From an uncultured Pseudorhodobacter sp. (lineage in GTDB: Bacteria > Pseudomonadota > Alphaproteobacteria > Rhodobacterales > Rhodobacteraceae): a stretch of DNA of 18,062 nt. The stretch spans positions 1-18,062 of the forward strand of contig CALEMZ010000113.1 in NCBI GenBank assembly GCA_937910975.1, given 5' to 3'. The stretch's first letter is position 1, and each line of letters begins with the position of its first letter. The position numbers and the translations under genes were made by a program. The notes under the pieces were generated by a model, which saw only the letters and a program-made list of their open reading frames with translations, ran no database searches and was not told the origin of the DNA. Shown one piece after another: positions 8,112-16,008 of the stretch.

Positions 8112-8453
8112 TCAGGCCTTCTTGATCTTGAAAGAGCCTTCGATCTGCGCGCCACTTTCTATTGAGAGCGTGGTGTAGGTGATATCGGCGATCACTTGCG
8201 CGGCGGAGCGCAGGGTCAGGGCGGTGCTATCAATCTTTCCGTTCAGCTTGCCGCGAAGGTCCACGGTGTTGGCGGCAATCGTACCTTTGATTTCCCCCTC
8301 ATGGCTGACCAGCAGAGTATCGGCCTTGATGGACCCGTCAATTTCGCCCATGACTTCGATGCTGCCTTTGGACACGATGTCGCCGGTGATCTTAAGATCC
8401 GAGGCGAAAACCGACTTTCCGACGTTGCCGGCGGGGCTGGTTTGGCTGGACAT
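8112..8453 (-). CDS. Bactofilin (polymer-forming cytoskeletal protein)
   Basis: The 113-aa protein is a compact bactofilin: a short N-terminal tail, then a right-handed beta-helix of repeating turns from FASDLKITGDIVSKGSIEVMG through EIDGSIKADTLLVSHEGEIKGTI and onward to SGAQIEGSFKIKK. Bactofilins polymerise without nucleotide on the inner face of the membrane and act as scaffolds for cell-wall enzymes and cell-shape functions. The start has AGGGA upstream at about eight bases. In many proteobacteria an M23 peptidase gene sits next to the bactofilin; here there is no intact gene upstream, only a degenerate stretch. The gene has its own terminator and appears to be a single-gene unit. Confidence 0.92.
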   Translation of the reverse strand: MSSQTSPAGNVGKSVFASDLKITGDIVSKGSIEVMGEIDGSIKADTLLVSHEGEIKGTIAANTVDLRGKLNGKIDSTALTLRSAAQVIADITYTTLSIESGAQIEGSFKIKKA

Positions 8454-8529
8454 TTAATAATTCCCTATTGGCCCAGCTGCGCGCCGGAAAATCAAGCTTT
8501 CACGATAGAGTACGAAGGGGGCGACCGGG

Positions 8530-8703
8530 TCAAGCCTATGTTGGGGTGTCTGGTCGGTTTTCCGCCAATGCGTTGCTTGTTGGGCCTTCCTCTCCGGCGT
8601 GGCCACCAAACGGCCAAAACTCGACAAGCTGGCAAAGTCGACGGGCGCGGGCGATGTGCTGCCGGTCTGGTGGCTTTCCATCTCCGCCTGCAATGAGCGG
8701 CGG
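8530..8703 (+). pseudogene. Decayed serine recombinase (resolvase/invertase) fragment
   Basis: Two pieces in different frames resemble the N-terminal resolvase domain. One reads QAYVGVSG near 8531-8554, where intact proteins have YxRVS around the catalytic serine. The other, shifted in frame, reads SGVATKRPKLDKLAKSTGAGDVLPVWWL near 8593-8676, where the family has SG...RPxL..L......GDxLVVWxLDRL. The distance from RP to GD is 15 residues, as in resolvases, but the distance between the two pieces is shorter than normal by about a dozen residues and needs a frameshift. The conserved DRL after VVWxL is lost. No C-terminal helix-turn-helix is seen. This reading rests on memory of the family pattern and is tentative. 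Confidence 0.45.
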
Positions 8704-9053
8704 CCAAGCGTGAGCCAATAACCAAGGTGGCGTGCTTTTTCGCACCCCCTGCGGGGCAGTTTCCGCCAAGCGCGGGACAGTCGTTCGCGGCATTACGCTT
8801 GTGGCCGATTATGCGGCGCATATCGAGGGCCGGGTGGATGGCAAGCGCACCGTGATTCTGACCGAATTCGTGAAGAAGAAATAGCAACCACAACGGGTAT
8901 TTCGCCGGCTGGGCCGGCGGCAGATCATGCCCTGCGCTTTCTTGCCGAAGCCCGGACTTCATCGGCGGAAAGCGGCTGGTTGTGGAAATAATTGATCTGG
9001 TTAAATAGTTTTATATCAGTATGTTGCGCGTTGAAGGCGATGTGCCTTTTTTG
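8704..9053. other. Gene-poor stretch between recombinase relic and EF-hand gene
   Basis: No gene with convincing composition is present on either strand. The plus frame from 8714 to the stop at 8882-8884 has no good start but ends in a rather protein-like tail (GITLVADYAAHIEGRV then GKRTVILTEFVKKK), which could be the remnant of another gene. A seven-base inverted repeat (CCACAAC / GTTGTGG) flanks 8888-8985. The right end holds a candidate promoter for the EF-hand gene. Confidence 0.4.
8980..9007 (+). promoter_or_regulatory. Candidate housekeeping promoter for the EF-hand gene
   Basis: TTGTGG (8980-8985) and TAAATA (9002-9007) are separated by 16 bases in a locally AT-rich stretch 80 bases before the start codon. 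A small hairpin (CAGCCC TGCG GGGCTG, 9054-9069) lies in the predicted leader, just ahead of the GGAGA ribosome site at 9076-9080. The match is moderate. Confidence 0.35.
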
Positions 9054-9086
9054 CAGCCCTGCGGGGCTGATCAATGGAGACTAACT

Positions 9087-9323
9087 ATGAAGACTTTCGT
9101 TCTGGCCCTCGGTGCAATTTCGGCTCTGGCAGTGGCTCAGGCAAACGCTCAAACCGTTGTGAATGACACTGACGGCAATGGCGTGTACTCAATGGAAGAG
9201 CTGGTTGTAGCTTATCCGGATCTCACCGTAGAAGCGTTCACAGCCGCTGACACCAACGCCGACGGCGCTGTTGATGCAGAAGAGCTGGCAGCAGCGATCG
9301 AAGCAGGCCACATCCCAGCTTGA
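9087..9323 (+). CDS. Small exported EF-hand calcium-binding protein
   Basis: This 78-aa protein starts with a clear Sec signal peptide (MKTFVLALGAISALAVAQANA) with predicted cleavage after Ala21. The mature part of about 57 residues holds two EF-hand loops with the canonical 12-residue spacing: DTDGNGVYSMEE (27-38) and DTNADGAVDAEE (55-66), each with acidic or polar ligands at positions 1, 3 and 5 and Glu at 12. It should bind calcium in the periplasm. The linker is rich in Ala, Glu and Asp. GGAGA is six bases from the ATG. The gene stands alone with its own terminator. Its codon use looks more even, and its third-position GC lower, than its neighbours. The biological role is unknown. Confidence 0.85.
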   Translation: MKTFVLALGAISALAVAQANAQTVVNDTDGNGVYSMEELVVAYPDLTVEAFTAADTNADGAVDAEELAAAIEAGHIPA

Positions 9324-9375
9324 TCACAGAGTGATATCAGATCAATAGCGGCCCTCGGGCCAAGCTGATCCGATG

Positions 9376-9412
9376 GGGTCGCCGCATCAAGCGGCGGCCC
9401 TTTTGTCTTTTT
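9376..9412 (+). terminator. Intrinsic terminator of the EF-hand gene
   Basis: A ten-base-pair GC-rich stem (9376-9385 with 9391-9400, one G-T pair, loop ATCAA) is followed by CTTTTGTCTTTTT, a strong intrinsic terminator 52 bases after the stop. Confidence 0.88.
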
Positions 9413-9434
9413 GGGGAAAGGGCCACGCGGCGGG

Positions 9435-9460
9435 CCCCCCAAGGGGGGAGTATTTTTGCA
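9435..9460. repeat. GGGGGG/CCCCCC mini-hairpin with AGTATTTTTGC tail
   Basis: Six C, two A and six G form a short inverted repeat directly followed by AGTATTTTTGCA. A G/C-block hairpin joined to GAGTATTTTTGC is, from memory, a very common intergenic element at gene ends in Rhodobacterales genomes. Here it sits between two converging genes. Its function is not established. Confidence 0.45.
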
Positions 9461-9502
9461 AAACTAAAAGCGGGAACGGCGCGAAAGGTCAGGTCCGCGC
9501 CG
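9461..9502 (-). terminator. Candidate terminator of pyruvate carboxylase
   Basis: Six bases after the pyc stop, CGGCGCG (9477-9483) pairs with CGCGCCG (9496-9502) around a 12-base loop. On the minus strand the stem is followed by TTCCCGCTTTTAGTTTTGC, a broken T tract. It is plausible but weaker than the facing EF-hand terminator. Confidence 0.5.
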
Positions 9503-9508
9503 CCTTCA

Positions 9509-12500
9509 TCATTCCAGCTCGATCAGTAGGTCTTTGGCGTCGATTTGCGTGCCGGGTGCCACGTGAACGGCCTTGACCACCGCCGCGCGGTCGGCGTGCA
9601 GGCCTGTCTCCATCTTCATCGCCTCAATGGTCAGCAACAGATCGCCCGCATTTACCTTTTGCCCAACGCTCACGCAGACAGTGGCGATAGCGCCGGGCGT
9701 CGGTGCGCCGACATGGCTGGGGTTGCCCTCGACGGCCTTGGGTCTGGCGGCGGTTTTGGCTTTGATTGCGCGGTTGGGTACGCGCACCACACGCGGCTGG
9801 CCGTTCAACTCAAAGAACACCTTCACATCGCCGTCATCCGTGGTTTCGGCCACGGCTTGCAGCCGTATTTCCAGCGTTTTGCCGGGGTCGATTTCGGCGG
9901 TGATTTCTTCGCCCGGTTCCATCCCATAAAAGAAGGTCCGGGTGGGCAGGGTGCGCACCGGGCCGTAGATGCGGTGGCGGGCGCGGTAATCCATGAAAAC
10001 CTTGGGATACATGAGGTAGCCGTTAAGATCCTCGGCATCCACGGTTTCCTCATCCGGCTCCTCCGCCCCACTTGCTAGATCGGCAGCCAGTTTGGTGCGC
10101 ATCGCTTCCATATCCACGGGCGGCAAGTATGCGCCGGGGCGGGTGGTGATGGGGGTTTCGCCTTTCAGTACCTTGGTGATGATGGCTTGTGGCCAGCCGC
10201 CATGCGGTTGGCCTAGATTGCCTCTCAGCATATCGACCACGCTATCGGGGAACACCACTTCGACTGACGGGTCTTCAACCTGCGCGCGGTTCAGGCCCTG
10301 CGACACCATCATCAGGGCCATATCGCCCACCACTTTGGACGAAGGCGTGACCTTCACGATATCGCCAAACATCTGGTTCACGTCCGAATAGGTTTGCGCC
10401 ACCTCATGCCAACGTTCCTCCAGCCCCAAGCTGCGCGCCTGCGCCTTAAGGTTGGTGAACTGCCCGCCTGGCATCTCATGCAAGTACACTTCCGAGGCCG
10501 GCGCCTGTAGCCCAGACTCAAAAGCCGCGTAATGGCCGCGCACTGTTTCCCAGTAATTGGAAATTTCGCGGATTGCCTTGATGTCCAACCCGGTGTCGCG
10601 GTCGGTATGGGCCAGCGCCTCGACAATAGTGCCAAGGGTGGCCTGTGAGGTGTTGCCCGACAGCGCGTCCATCGCACAATCCACCGCATCCACACCCGCC
10701 TCTGCCGCCGCCAGAATGGTGGCGCAGGCGATGCCCGCCGTATCATGCGTATGGAAATGGATCGGCAAACCGACCTCTTCCTTCAGCGCCTTGACCAGTA
10801 CACGGGCGGCAGCGGGCTTCAGCAGGCCCGCCATATCCTTCAGCCCCAGCACATGTGCGCCCGCGGCCTTCAGCTCCTTGCCCATCGAGACATAATACTT
10901 CAGGTCATATTTCGCGCGGTCCGGGTTCAGCAAGTCACCGGTATAGCAAATCGTGCCTTCGCAGACCTTGTTTGTCTCCACCACGGCATCCATCGCCACG
11001 CGCATGTTTTCCACCCAGTTGAGGCTGTCAAACACCCGGAACACATCCACCCCTGTCTCGGCGGCCTGTTTCACGAAAGCTTGCACCACATTGTCGGGGT
11101 AATTGGCATAGCCCACGCCGTTTGAGGCGCGCAACAGCATCTGCGTCATCACATTGGGCATGCCCGCACGAATATCGCGAAGCCGTTGCCACGGGCATTC
11201 CTGCAAAAAGCGGTAAGCCACGTCAAAGGTAGCGCCGCCCCAGCATTCGACGCTGAACAGCCCGCCCAGATTGGCTGCATAGGCCGGGGCCACGCGGATC
11301 ATGTCAATTGACCGCATCCTTGTGGCCAGCAGCGATTGGTGCCCGTCGCGCATCGTGGTGTCGGTGATCAGCAGCTTGCGTTGTGCTTGCATCCAATCGG
11401 CCACCGCTTGCGGCCCTTTTTGCTCCAGCAGGTTGCGGGTGCCCATCTGCGGCTCTGCGCGCAGGGCTGGGGGCTTGGGGGTGCGCAGATCGCTCATTGG
11501 CACCGGACGGCCTGCGGTTTCGGGATGCCCGTTCACGGTGATGTCCGCGATATAGGTCAGGATTTTTGTCGCCCGATCCCGGCGCTTTTTGAAGTTCATC
11601 AGTTCTGGCGTCGTATCGATGAACTTGGTGGTATATGTATTATCCAGGAACGTCGGATGCTTGAGCAGGTTTTCCACAAAGGCGATGTTGGTAGACACGC
11701 CCCGAATGCGGAACTCGCGCAGCGCCCGGTCCATCCGCTTGATCGCGGCTTCGGGCGTCTGCGCCCAAGCCGTGACCTTGACCAGCAAACTATCGTAATA
11801 GCGCGTGATCACCCCGCCGGCATAGGCCGTGCCGCCATCAAGCCGAATGCCCATGCCGGTGGCAGAGCGGTAGGCCGTGATGCGTCCGTAATCGGGGATG
11901 AAGTTGTTTTGTGGGTCTTCTGTTGTTACCCGGCACTGAATCGCATGGCCCGACAGGGTAATATCGGCTTGCGAAGGCGCGCCTGTCGCCTCGGCCAGCG
12001 TCTTGCCCTCAGCAATCCTAATTTGTGCCTGCACGATGTCGATGCCGGTGACTTCCTCCGTCACCGTATGCTCCACCTGCACGCGCGGGTTCACCTCGAT
12101 GAAATAGAATTTCTCATCTTCCATATCCATCAAAAACTCGACCGTGCCAGCACATTCATAGCCAACATGGGCGCAGATCTTGCGGCCCAGAGCGCAAACT
12201 TCCTTGCGCTGCGCCTCGGTCAGATAGGGGGCCGGGGCGCGCTCCACCACCTTTTGGTTGCGGCGCTGAACCGAGCAATCGCGCTCATAAAGGTGATAAA
12301 TCTCGCCATGCTTGTCGCCCAGAATTTGCACTTCGACATGTCGCGCGCGCTGGATCATCTTTTCCAGATAGCCCTCGCCATTGCCAAATGCGGCTTCTGC
12401 CTCGCGGCGGCCTTCGCGCACCTTGTCGGCCAGCTCCGCCTCCGAGTTGATCGGGCGCATCCCACGACCCCCGCCACCCCAAGAGGCTTTGAGCATCAAC

Positions 12501-12970
12501 GGATAGCCAACTTCCGCCGCTTGCTTGGCAACCAGTGCCATATCATCGCCCAGCACCTCTGTTGCCGGGATCACCGGAACGCCTGCCGCAATCGCCACCT
12601 GCCGCGCACTGGCTTTGTCTCCAAGTGCGCGCATCGTGGCGGCCTTCGGTCCGATAAAGGTAATCCCTGCGGCATCGCAGGCTTCCACAAAATCCGGGTT
12701 TTCCGATAGCAGGCCATAGCCGGGATGGATCGCATCCGCACCCGACATCTTGGCCACGCGGATAATCTCGGGGATGCTCAGATAGGCTCCCACGGGCGAC
12801 AGGCCTTCGCCAATCCGGTAGGCCTCATCCGCTTTGAAGCGGTGTAGGCCCAGCTTGTCTTCCTCGGCGTAAACCGCCACGGTTTTCTTGCCCATCTCAT
12901 TGGCGGCGCGCATCACGCGGATGGCAATCTCACCTCGGTTGGCAATCAGAATCTTGCGAAATTCGGCCAT
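9509..12970 (-). CDS. pyc: Pyruvate carboxylase, single-chain, biotin-dependent
   Basis: The 1153-aa protein has all three functional parts of a one-chain pyruvate carboxylase. The biotin carboxylase domain (1-460) has KASWGGGGRGMR (161-172, ATP loop) and EVNPRVQVEHTVTEE (292-306). The carboxyltransferase domain (530-830) has TDTTMRDGHQS (536-546), KDMAG with the Lys711 expected to be carboxylated, and the metal ligands in HFHTHD (738-743). The C-terminal biotinyl domain has EAMKME with biotin on Lys1119. The enzyme makes oxaloacetate from pyruvate and bicarbonate to refill the TCA cycle. The frame stays open upstream to 13192, but MAEFRKILIANRGEIAIR is the standard beginning and has a GGGGGGA site, so 12970 is chosen. 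Length is normal. Confidence 0.97.
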   Translation of the reverse strand: MAEFRKILIANRGEIAIRVMRAANEMGKKTVAVYAEEDKLGLHRFKADEAYRIGEGLSPVGAYLSIPEIIRVAKMSGADAIHPGYGLLSENPDFVEACDAAGITFIGPKAATMRALGDKASARQVAIAAGVPVIPATEVLGDDMALVAKQAAEVGYPLMLKASWGGGGRGMRPINSEAELADKVREGRREAEAAFGNGEGYLEKMIQRARHVEVQILGDKHGEIYHLYERDCSVQRRNQKVVERAPAPYLTEAQRKEVCALGRKICAHVGYECAGTVEFLMDMEDEKFYFIEVNPRVQVEHTVTEEVTGIDIVQAQIRIAEGKTLAEATGAPSQADITLSGHAIQCRVTTEDPQNNFIPDYGRITAYRSATGMGIRLDGGTAYAGGVITRYYDSLLVKVTAWAQTPEAAIKRMDRALREFRIRGVSTNIAFVENLLKHPTFLDNTYTTKFIDTTPELMNFKKRRDRATKILTYIADITVNGHPETAGRPVPMSDLRTPKPPALRAEPQMGTRNLLEQKGPQAVADWMQAQRKLLITDTTMRDGHQSLLATRMRSIDMIRVAPAYAANLGGLFSVECWGGATFDVAYRFLQECPWQRLRDIRAGMPNVMTQMLLRASNGVGYANYPDNVVQAFVKQAAETGVDVFRVFDSLNWVENMRVAMDAVVETNKVCEGTICYTGDLLNPDRAKYDLKYYVSMGKELKAAGAHVLGLKDMAGLLKPAAARVLVKALKEEVGLPIHFHTHDTAGIACATILAAAEAGVDAVDCAMDALSGNTSQATLGTIVEALAHTDRDTGLDIKAIREISNYWETVRGHYAAFESGLQAPASEVYLHEMPGGQFTNLKAQARSLGLEERWHEVAQTYSDVNQMFGDIVKVTPSSKVVGDMALMMVSQGLNRAQVEDPSVEVVFPDSVVDMLRGNLGQPHGGWPQAIITKVLKGETPITTRPGAYLPPVDMEAMRTKLAADLASGAEEPDEETVDAEDLNGYLMYPKVFMDYRARHRIYGPVRTLPTRTFFYGMEPGEEITAEIDPGKTLEIRLQAVAETTDDGDVKVFFELNGQPRVVRVPNRAIKAKTAARPKAVEGNPSHVGAPTPGAIATVCVSVGQKVNAGDLLLTIEAMKMETGLHADRAAVVKAVHVAPGTQIDAKDLLIELE

Positions 12971-13015
12971 GTCGGTCCCCCCAAACTGTAAATCTTGGGC
13001 GCACTCTAGGCATGC

Positions 13016-13029
13016 TGCGCTGCAGCGCA
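13016..13029. promoter_or_regulatory. Perfect 14-base palindrome upstream of pyc
   Basis: TGCGCTGCAGCGCA lies 46 bases upstream of the pyc start, in the 271-base divergent region shared with the helicase gene. It could be an operator half-site pair or a leader hairpin. No regulator can be assigned. Confidence 0.35.
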
Positions 13030-13186
13030 ATCCCCAGAGCGACAGAATCGTGAAACATTTGTGTAAGAATTCGTGCCAGAATGCCGCAGGCGCTATAAAT
13101 AGGTGCCATTCCCTGCATACAAGGCCCTCGCGCTTGCGCCCGCATGCGGGCGCGGTTCCACGATGGCCGCCCCCCTCATATTGTGC

Positions 13187-13201
13187 GAACAATCGCAGAA
13201 C
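13187..13201. promoter_or_regulatory. LexA (SOS) box upstream of the helicase gene
   Basis: GAAC-AATCGCA-GAAC matches exactly the alphaproteobacterial LexA operator, GTTC-N7-GTTC read on the other strand. It ends 40 bases before the helicase start codon, where it would overlap the core promoter. This predicts derepression of the helicase on DNA damage. Confidence 0.65.
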
Positions 13202-13241
13202 ACCGCTTTCCCTTGGTAAATTTCCGCGCTAACTTGGGGCC

Positions 13242-15605
13242 ATGAACGGTTTTGACGAAAATGACGCCTTTGAGGCCGCCGCCCGCCCAATCCCGCTGTC
13301 GCAGCAGGCCATGGCGGCGCGCCCCTCACCCTACCTTGATGATCTGAACCCCGCCCAACGCGCCGGCGTAGAGGCGTTGGATGGCCCGGTCTTGATGCTG
13401 GCGGGTGCAGGCACTGGCAAGACCAAGGCACTGACCGCCCGCATCGTGCATCTGCTCAACACCGCCCGCGCCCGCCCGAATGAAATCCTCGCCGTTACCT
13501 TCACTAACAAAGCCGCGCGTGAGATGCGAAACCGCGTGGCCCGCCTGATGGGCGGCTCGGACGCCGGGCTGGCTTGGATGGGCACGTTCCACTCCATCTC
13601 CGTCAAAATCCTGCGCCGCCATGCCGAACTGGTGGGCCTCAAATCCAATTTCACCATTCTCGATACCGATGACCAGCTGCGCCTTCTCAAGCAACTCATC
13701 GCCGCCAGCAATATTGACGAAAAACGCTGGCCCGCGCGGGTGCTTGCCGGGGTGATCGACAGTTGGAAAAACCGCGCATGGACCCCATCAAATGTGCCTT
13801 CCTCCGAGGCATCGGCCTATGACAACCGCGGAACGGAGCTGTATCAGCAGTATCAAGACCGCCTGAAAACTCTCAACGCCACCGATTTTGGCGACCTTTT
13901 GTTGCACACGGTCACCCTGTTTCAGGCCCATCCCGACATTTTGGCGCAGTATCAGCGCTGGTTCAAATATATCCTTGTTGATGAATACCAAGATACCAAC
14001 GTCGCCCAATATCTCTGGCTGCGGCTTCTGGCGCAGGCGCATAAAAACATCTGTTGCGTCGGCGATGATGATCAGTCGATCTATGGCTGGCGCGGGGCCG
14101 AAGTCGGCAATATCCTGCGGTTTGAAAAGGATTTCCCCGGCGCGCATGTGGTGCGGCTGGAGCAAAATTACCGCTCCACCCCGCATATCCTCGCTGCCGC
14201 CTCGGCCGTGATCGCGGGCAATGCCGGGCGCTTGGGCAAAACGCTGTGGACCGAGCGGGAGGGCGGCGAAAAGGTCCGTCTCATCGGCCATTGGGATGGC
14301 GAGGAAGAGGCCCGCTGGATTGGGGATGAGCTGGAATCTCTGCAACGCGGCACCCGCGCGCTGGATGCCCATAGCCTTGATGATATGGCCATTCTCGTGC
14401 GCACCTCCCACCAGATGCGCGCCTTTGAAGACCGTTTCCTGACCATCGGTTTGCCCTACCGCGTCATCGGTGGCCCACGTTTTTATGAGCGCTTGGAAAT
14501 TCGCGATGCGATGGCCTATTTCCGCCTCGCCGTTTCCCCCGATGATGATCTGGCCTTTGAACGTGTGGTCAACACCCCCAAACGCGGGCTTGGCGACAAG
14601 GCGCAGCAAAGCATCCAGCGTGTGGCCCGCGCGGGCGGCATGTCGCTGCTCAATGGCGCGCGCGCGTTGCTGGCTGAGGACGGTATCGGTGGCAAAGGTG
14701 CAGGGCAGTTGCGCGCCTTTACCGATGGCATGGCCCGCTGGCACCACGCCACGCTTGTGCCCAATTACAACCATATCGAACTGGCTGAGGTTATTTTGGA
14801 GGAATCCGGCTACACCGCGATGTGGCAAAACGACAAAACGCCCGAAGCGCCGGGGCGGTTGGAAAACCTCAAGGAACTGGTCAAGGCGCTGGAGCAGTTC
14901 GAGAACCTGCAAGGGTTCTTGGAGCACGTGTCCCTCATCATGGAAAATGAAACCGAGGAGCAGGGCGCAAAGGTCAGCATCATGACGCTGCACGCGGCCA
15001 AGGGCCTTGAATTTCCCATCGTGTTTATGCCCGGTTGGGAAGACGGCCTGTTTCCCAGCCAGCGCAGCATGGATGAAAGCGGCCAAAAGGGGCTGGAGGA
15101 GGAGCGACGTCTGGCCTATGTCGGCATCACGCGGGCCGAGGTGCTGTGCTCCATCTCCTTTGCCGCCAACCGCCGGGTTTATGGCCAATGGCAAAGCCAG
15201 CTTCCCAGCCGCTTCATTGATGAACTGCCGGTGGCCCATGTTGATATTCTCACGATGCCCGGCCTTCACGGTGGCGGCTATGGGGCCGCAGCCCCGGCCC
15301 CCCGGATTGAGGAACGCGCGGCCAAGGCCGATGTCTATAACTCCCCCGGCTGGCGGCGGATGCAAGAGCGTGCGGCAATGCGCCCGACCGCCCAATCACC
15401 AGAGGCCAAAAGCGCGGTGATAGACCTTACGGCCGTTTCCTCTTTCACGCTGCACGATCGGGTATTCCACCAAAAATTCGGCTATGGCACGATTGAGGGG
15501 ATAGACGGCGACAAGCTGGACGTGGCCTTTGACAAGGCCGGTTCCAAAAAGATCGTCGCGCGCTTTGTTATGGCCGCCGATCAGGCGCATGATTTGCCGT
15601 TCTAG
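13242..15605 (+). CDS. uvrD: UvrD/PcrA-type 3'-5' DNA helicase
   Basis: The 787-aa protein has the full set of superfamily 1A helicase motifs: Q motif LNPAQRAGV (35-43), Walker A AGAGTGKT (54-61), FTNKAAREM, VDEYQDTN (Walker B), GDDDQSIYGWRGA, LEQNYRST, VNTPKRGLG, TLHAAKGLEF and EERRLAYVGITRA. The last 50 residues (HDRVFHQKFGYGTIEGIDGD and on) form the Tudor-like PcrA/UvrD tail used to bind RNA polymerase or other partners. It unwinds DNA in nucleotide excision and mismatch repair and strips RecA or stalled complexes. The start lies just after TTGGGG. A 30-residue N-terminal extension precedes the helicase core. A LexA box in the promoter supports a DNA-repair role. Confidence 0.93.
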   Translation: MNGFDENDAFEAAARPIPLSQQAMAARPSPYLDDLNPAQRAGVEALDGPVLMLAGAGTGKTKALTARIVHLLNTARARPNEILAVTFTNKAAREMRNRVARLMGGSDAGLAWMGTFHSISVKILRRHAELVGLKSNFTILDTDDQLRLLKQLIAASNIDEKRWPARVLAGVIDSWKNRAWTPSNVPSSEASAYDNRGTELYQQYQDRLKTLNATDFGDLLLHTVTLFQAHPDILAQYQRWFKYILVDEYQDTNVAQYLWLRLLAQAHKNICCVGDDDQSIYGWRGAEVGNILRFEKDFPGAHVVRLEQNYRSTPHILAAASAVIAGNAGRLGKTLWTEREGGEKVRLIGHWDGEEEARWIGDELESLQRGTRALDAHSLDDMAILVRTSHQMRAFEDRFLTIGLPYRVIGGPRFYERLEIRDAMAYFRLAVSPDDDLAFERVVNTPKRGLGDKAQQSIQRVARAGGMSLLNGARALLAEDGIGGKGAGQLRAFTDGMARWHHATLVPNYNHIELAEVILEESGYTAMWQNDKTPEAPGRLENLKELVKALEQFENLQGFLEHVSLIMENETEEQGAKVSIMTLHAAKGLEFPIVFMPGWEDGLFPSQRSMDESGQKGLEEERRLAYVGITRAEVLCSISFAANRRVYGQWQSQLPSRFIDELPVAHVDILTMPGLHGGGYGAAAPAPRIEERAAKADVYNSPGWRRMQERAAMRPTAQSPEAKSAVIDLTAVSSFTLHDRVFHQKFGYGTIEGIDGDKLDVAFDKAGSKKIVARFVMAADQAHDLPF

Positions 15606-15870
15606 GGCACAGGCTGTTCTTGTTGGAATGGTCGTCGTGGCATCATGCGCGAAGGCAAAGAGCCGATGGTTTGCCTGAATAGTAACTGAGAATGCTCTTA
15701 ATTTGGCTTTGCGCTCTGCGCGAGACAGCCCGCTTTGGGCGGTAAACCCGCAGCCCGCATTCTTGCCATGGTATCGGCCAAGCCTATACCGCAAGAACTT
15801 GTAAAAACAAAGAAATTCACATCAAGCCGTTGCTTGTGCGCGGGTCGATAATACGTGCTTGGGGGTATCA
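15606..15870. other. Intergenic stretch after the helicase gene
   Basis: No gene with convincing start, composition or motif was found. An open frame on the minus strand (15794 into the helicase) is mostly antisense to the helicase and is not credible. No clear terminator for the helicase is seen. Confidence 0.4.
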
Positions 15871-15893
15871 TAAATTCGGGTTCTGGCCCCGAA
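15871..15893 (-). terminator. Possible end signal of the sRNA array transcript
   Basis: Beyond the last array hairpin on the minus strand, TTCGGG (15888-15893) pairs with CCCGAA (15875-15880) and is followed by TTTA. The preceding large hairpin at 15902-15934 is itself followed by a T-rich CTTTCCGTTTC. Either or both could end the transcript. The stem is short and the T tract poor. Confidence 0.4.
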
Positions 15894-15901
15894 ACGGAAA
15901 G

Positions 15902-16000
15902 CGGCGGCGCTTACGAGGGAGGGAAGCGCCGCCGTTCCATGTCATTCAGCCCGGGAGGAGGAGAGGGCCAAGTGATCTAGCGTGAAGGCGTGGTGCCTTC
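15902..16000 (-). ncRNA. CcsR/cuckoo-type sRNA, unit 4 (promoter-distal)
   Basis: Read on the minus strand, this unit has three parts. First comes a spacer hairpin (15984-15989 with 15995-16000, six pairs). Next is a weak hairpin whose loop starts at an exact CCTCCTCCC (15953-15961); its stem extends to seven pairs only if two G-U pairs of the minus-strand RNA are allowed. Last is a strong hairpin of eleven perfect pairs (15902-15912 with 15924-15934) whose loop holds the variant CCCTCCCTC. CcsR RNAs of Rhodobacter sphaeroides carry the anti-Shine-Dalgarno-like CCUCCUCCC in hairpin loops and are cut from a precursor behind a DUF1127 gene. This is the most diverged of the four units. Ends are approximate. 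Confidence 0.7.
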
Positions 16001-16008
16001 GAATGTCT

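Noticed and set aside
8492..8962. 156-aa minus-strand open frame upstream of the bactofilin, possibly a missing M23 peptidase
   Set aside because: The translation is rich in His, Pro and Arg without HxxxD or HxH peptidase motifs and looks like a shadow frame.
11336..12709. 457-aa open frame on the plus strand inside pyruvate carboxylase
   Set aside because: It is antisense to conserved domains, has low-complexity His/Arg-rich composition and no recognisable family.
12971..13192. N-terminal extension of pyruvate carboxylase
   Set aside because: The extension is not conserved, overlaps the likely promoter region, and the MAEFRKILIANRGE start has a good ribosome site.
13788..15395. 535-aa open frame on the minus strand inside the helicase gene
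   Set aside because: It is fully antisense to a gene with all helicase motifs and reflects GC-rich codon bias.
15606..15794. Minus-strand open frame starting at 15794
   Set aside because: More than half of it overlaps the helicase 3' end in antisense, with no ribosome site or recognisable domain.
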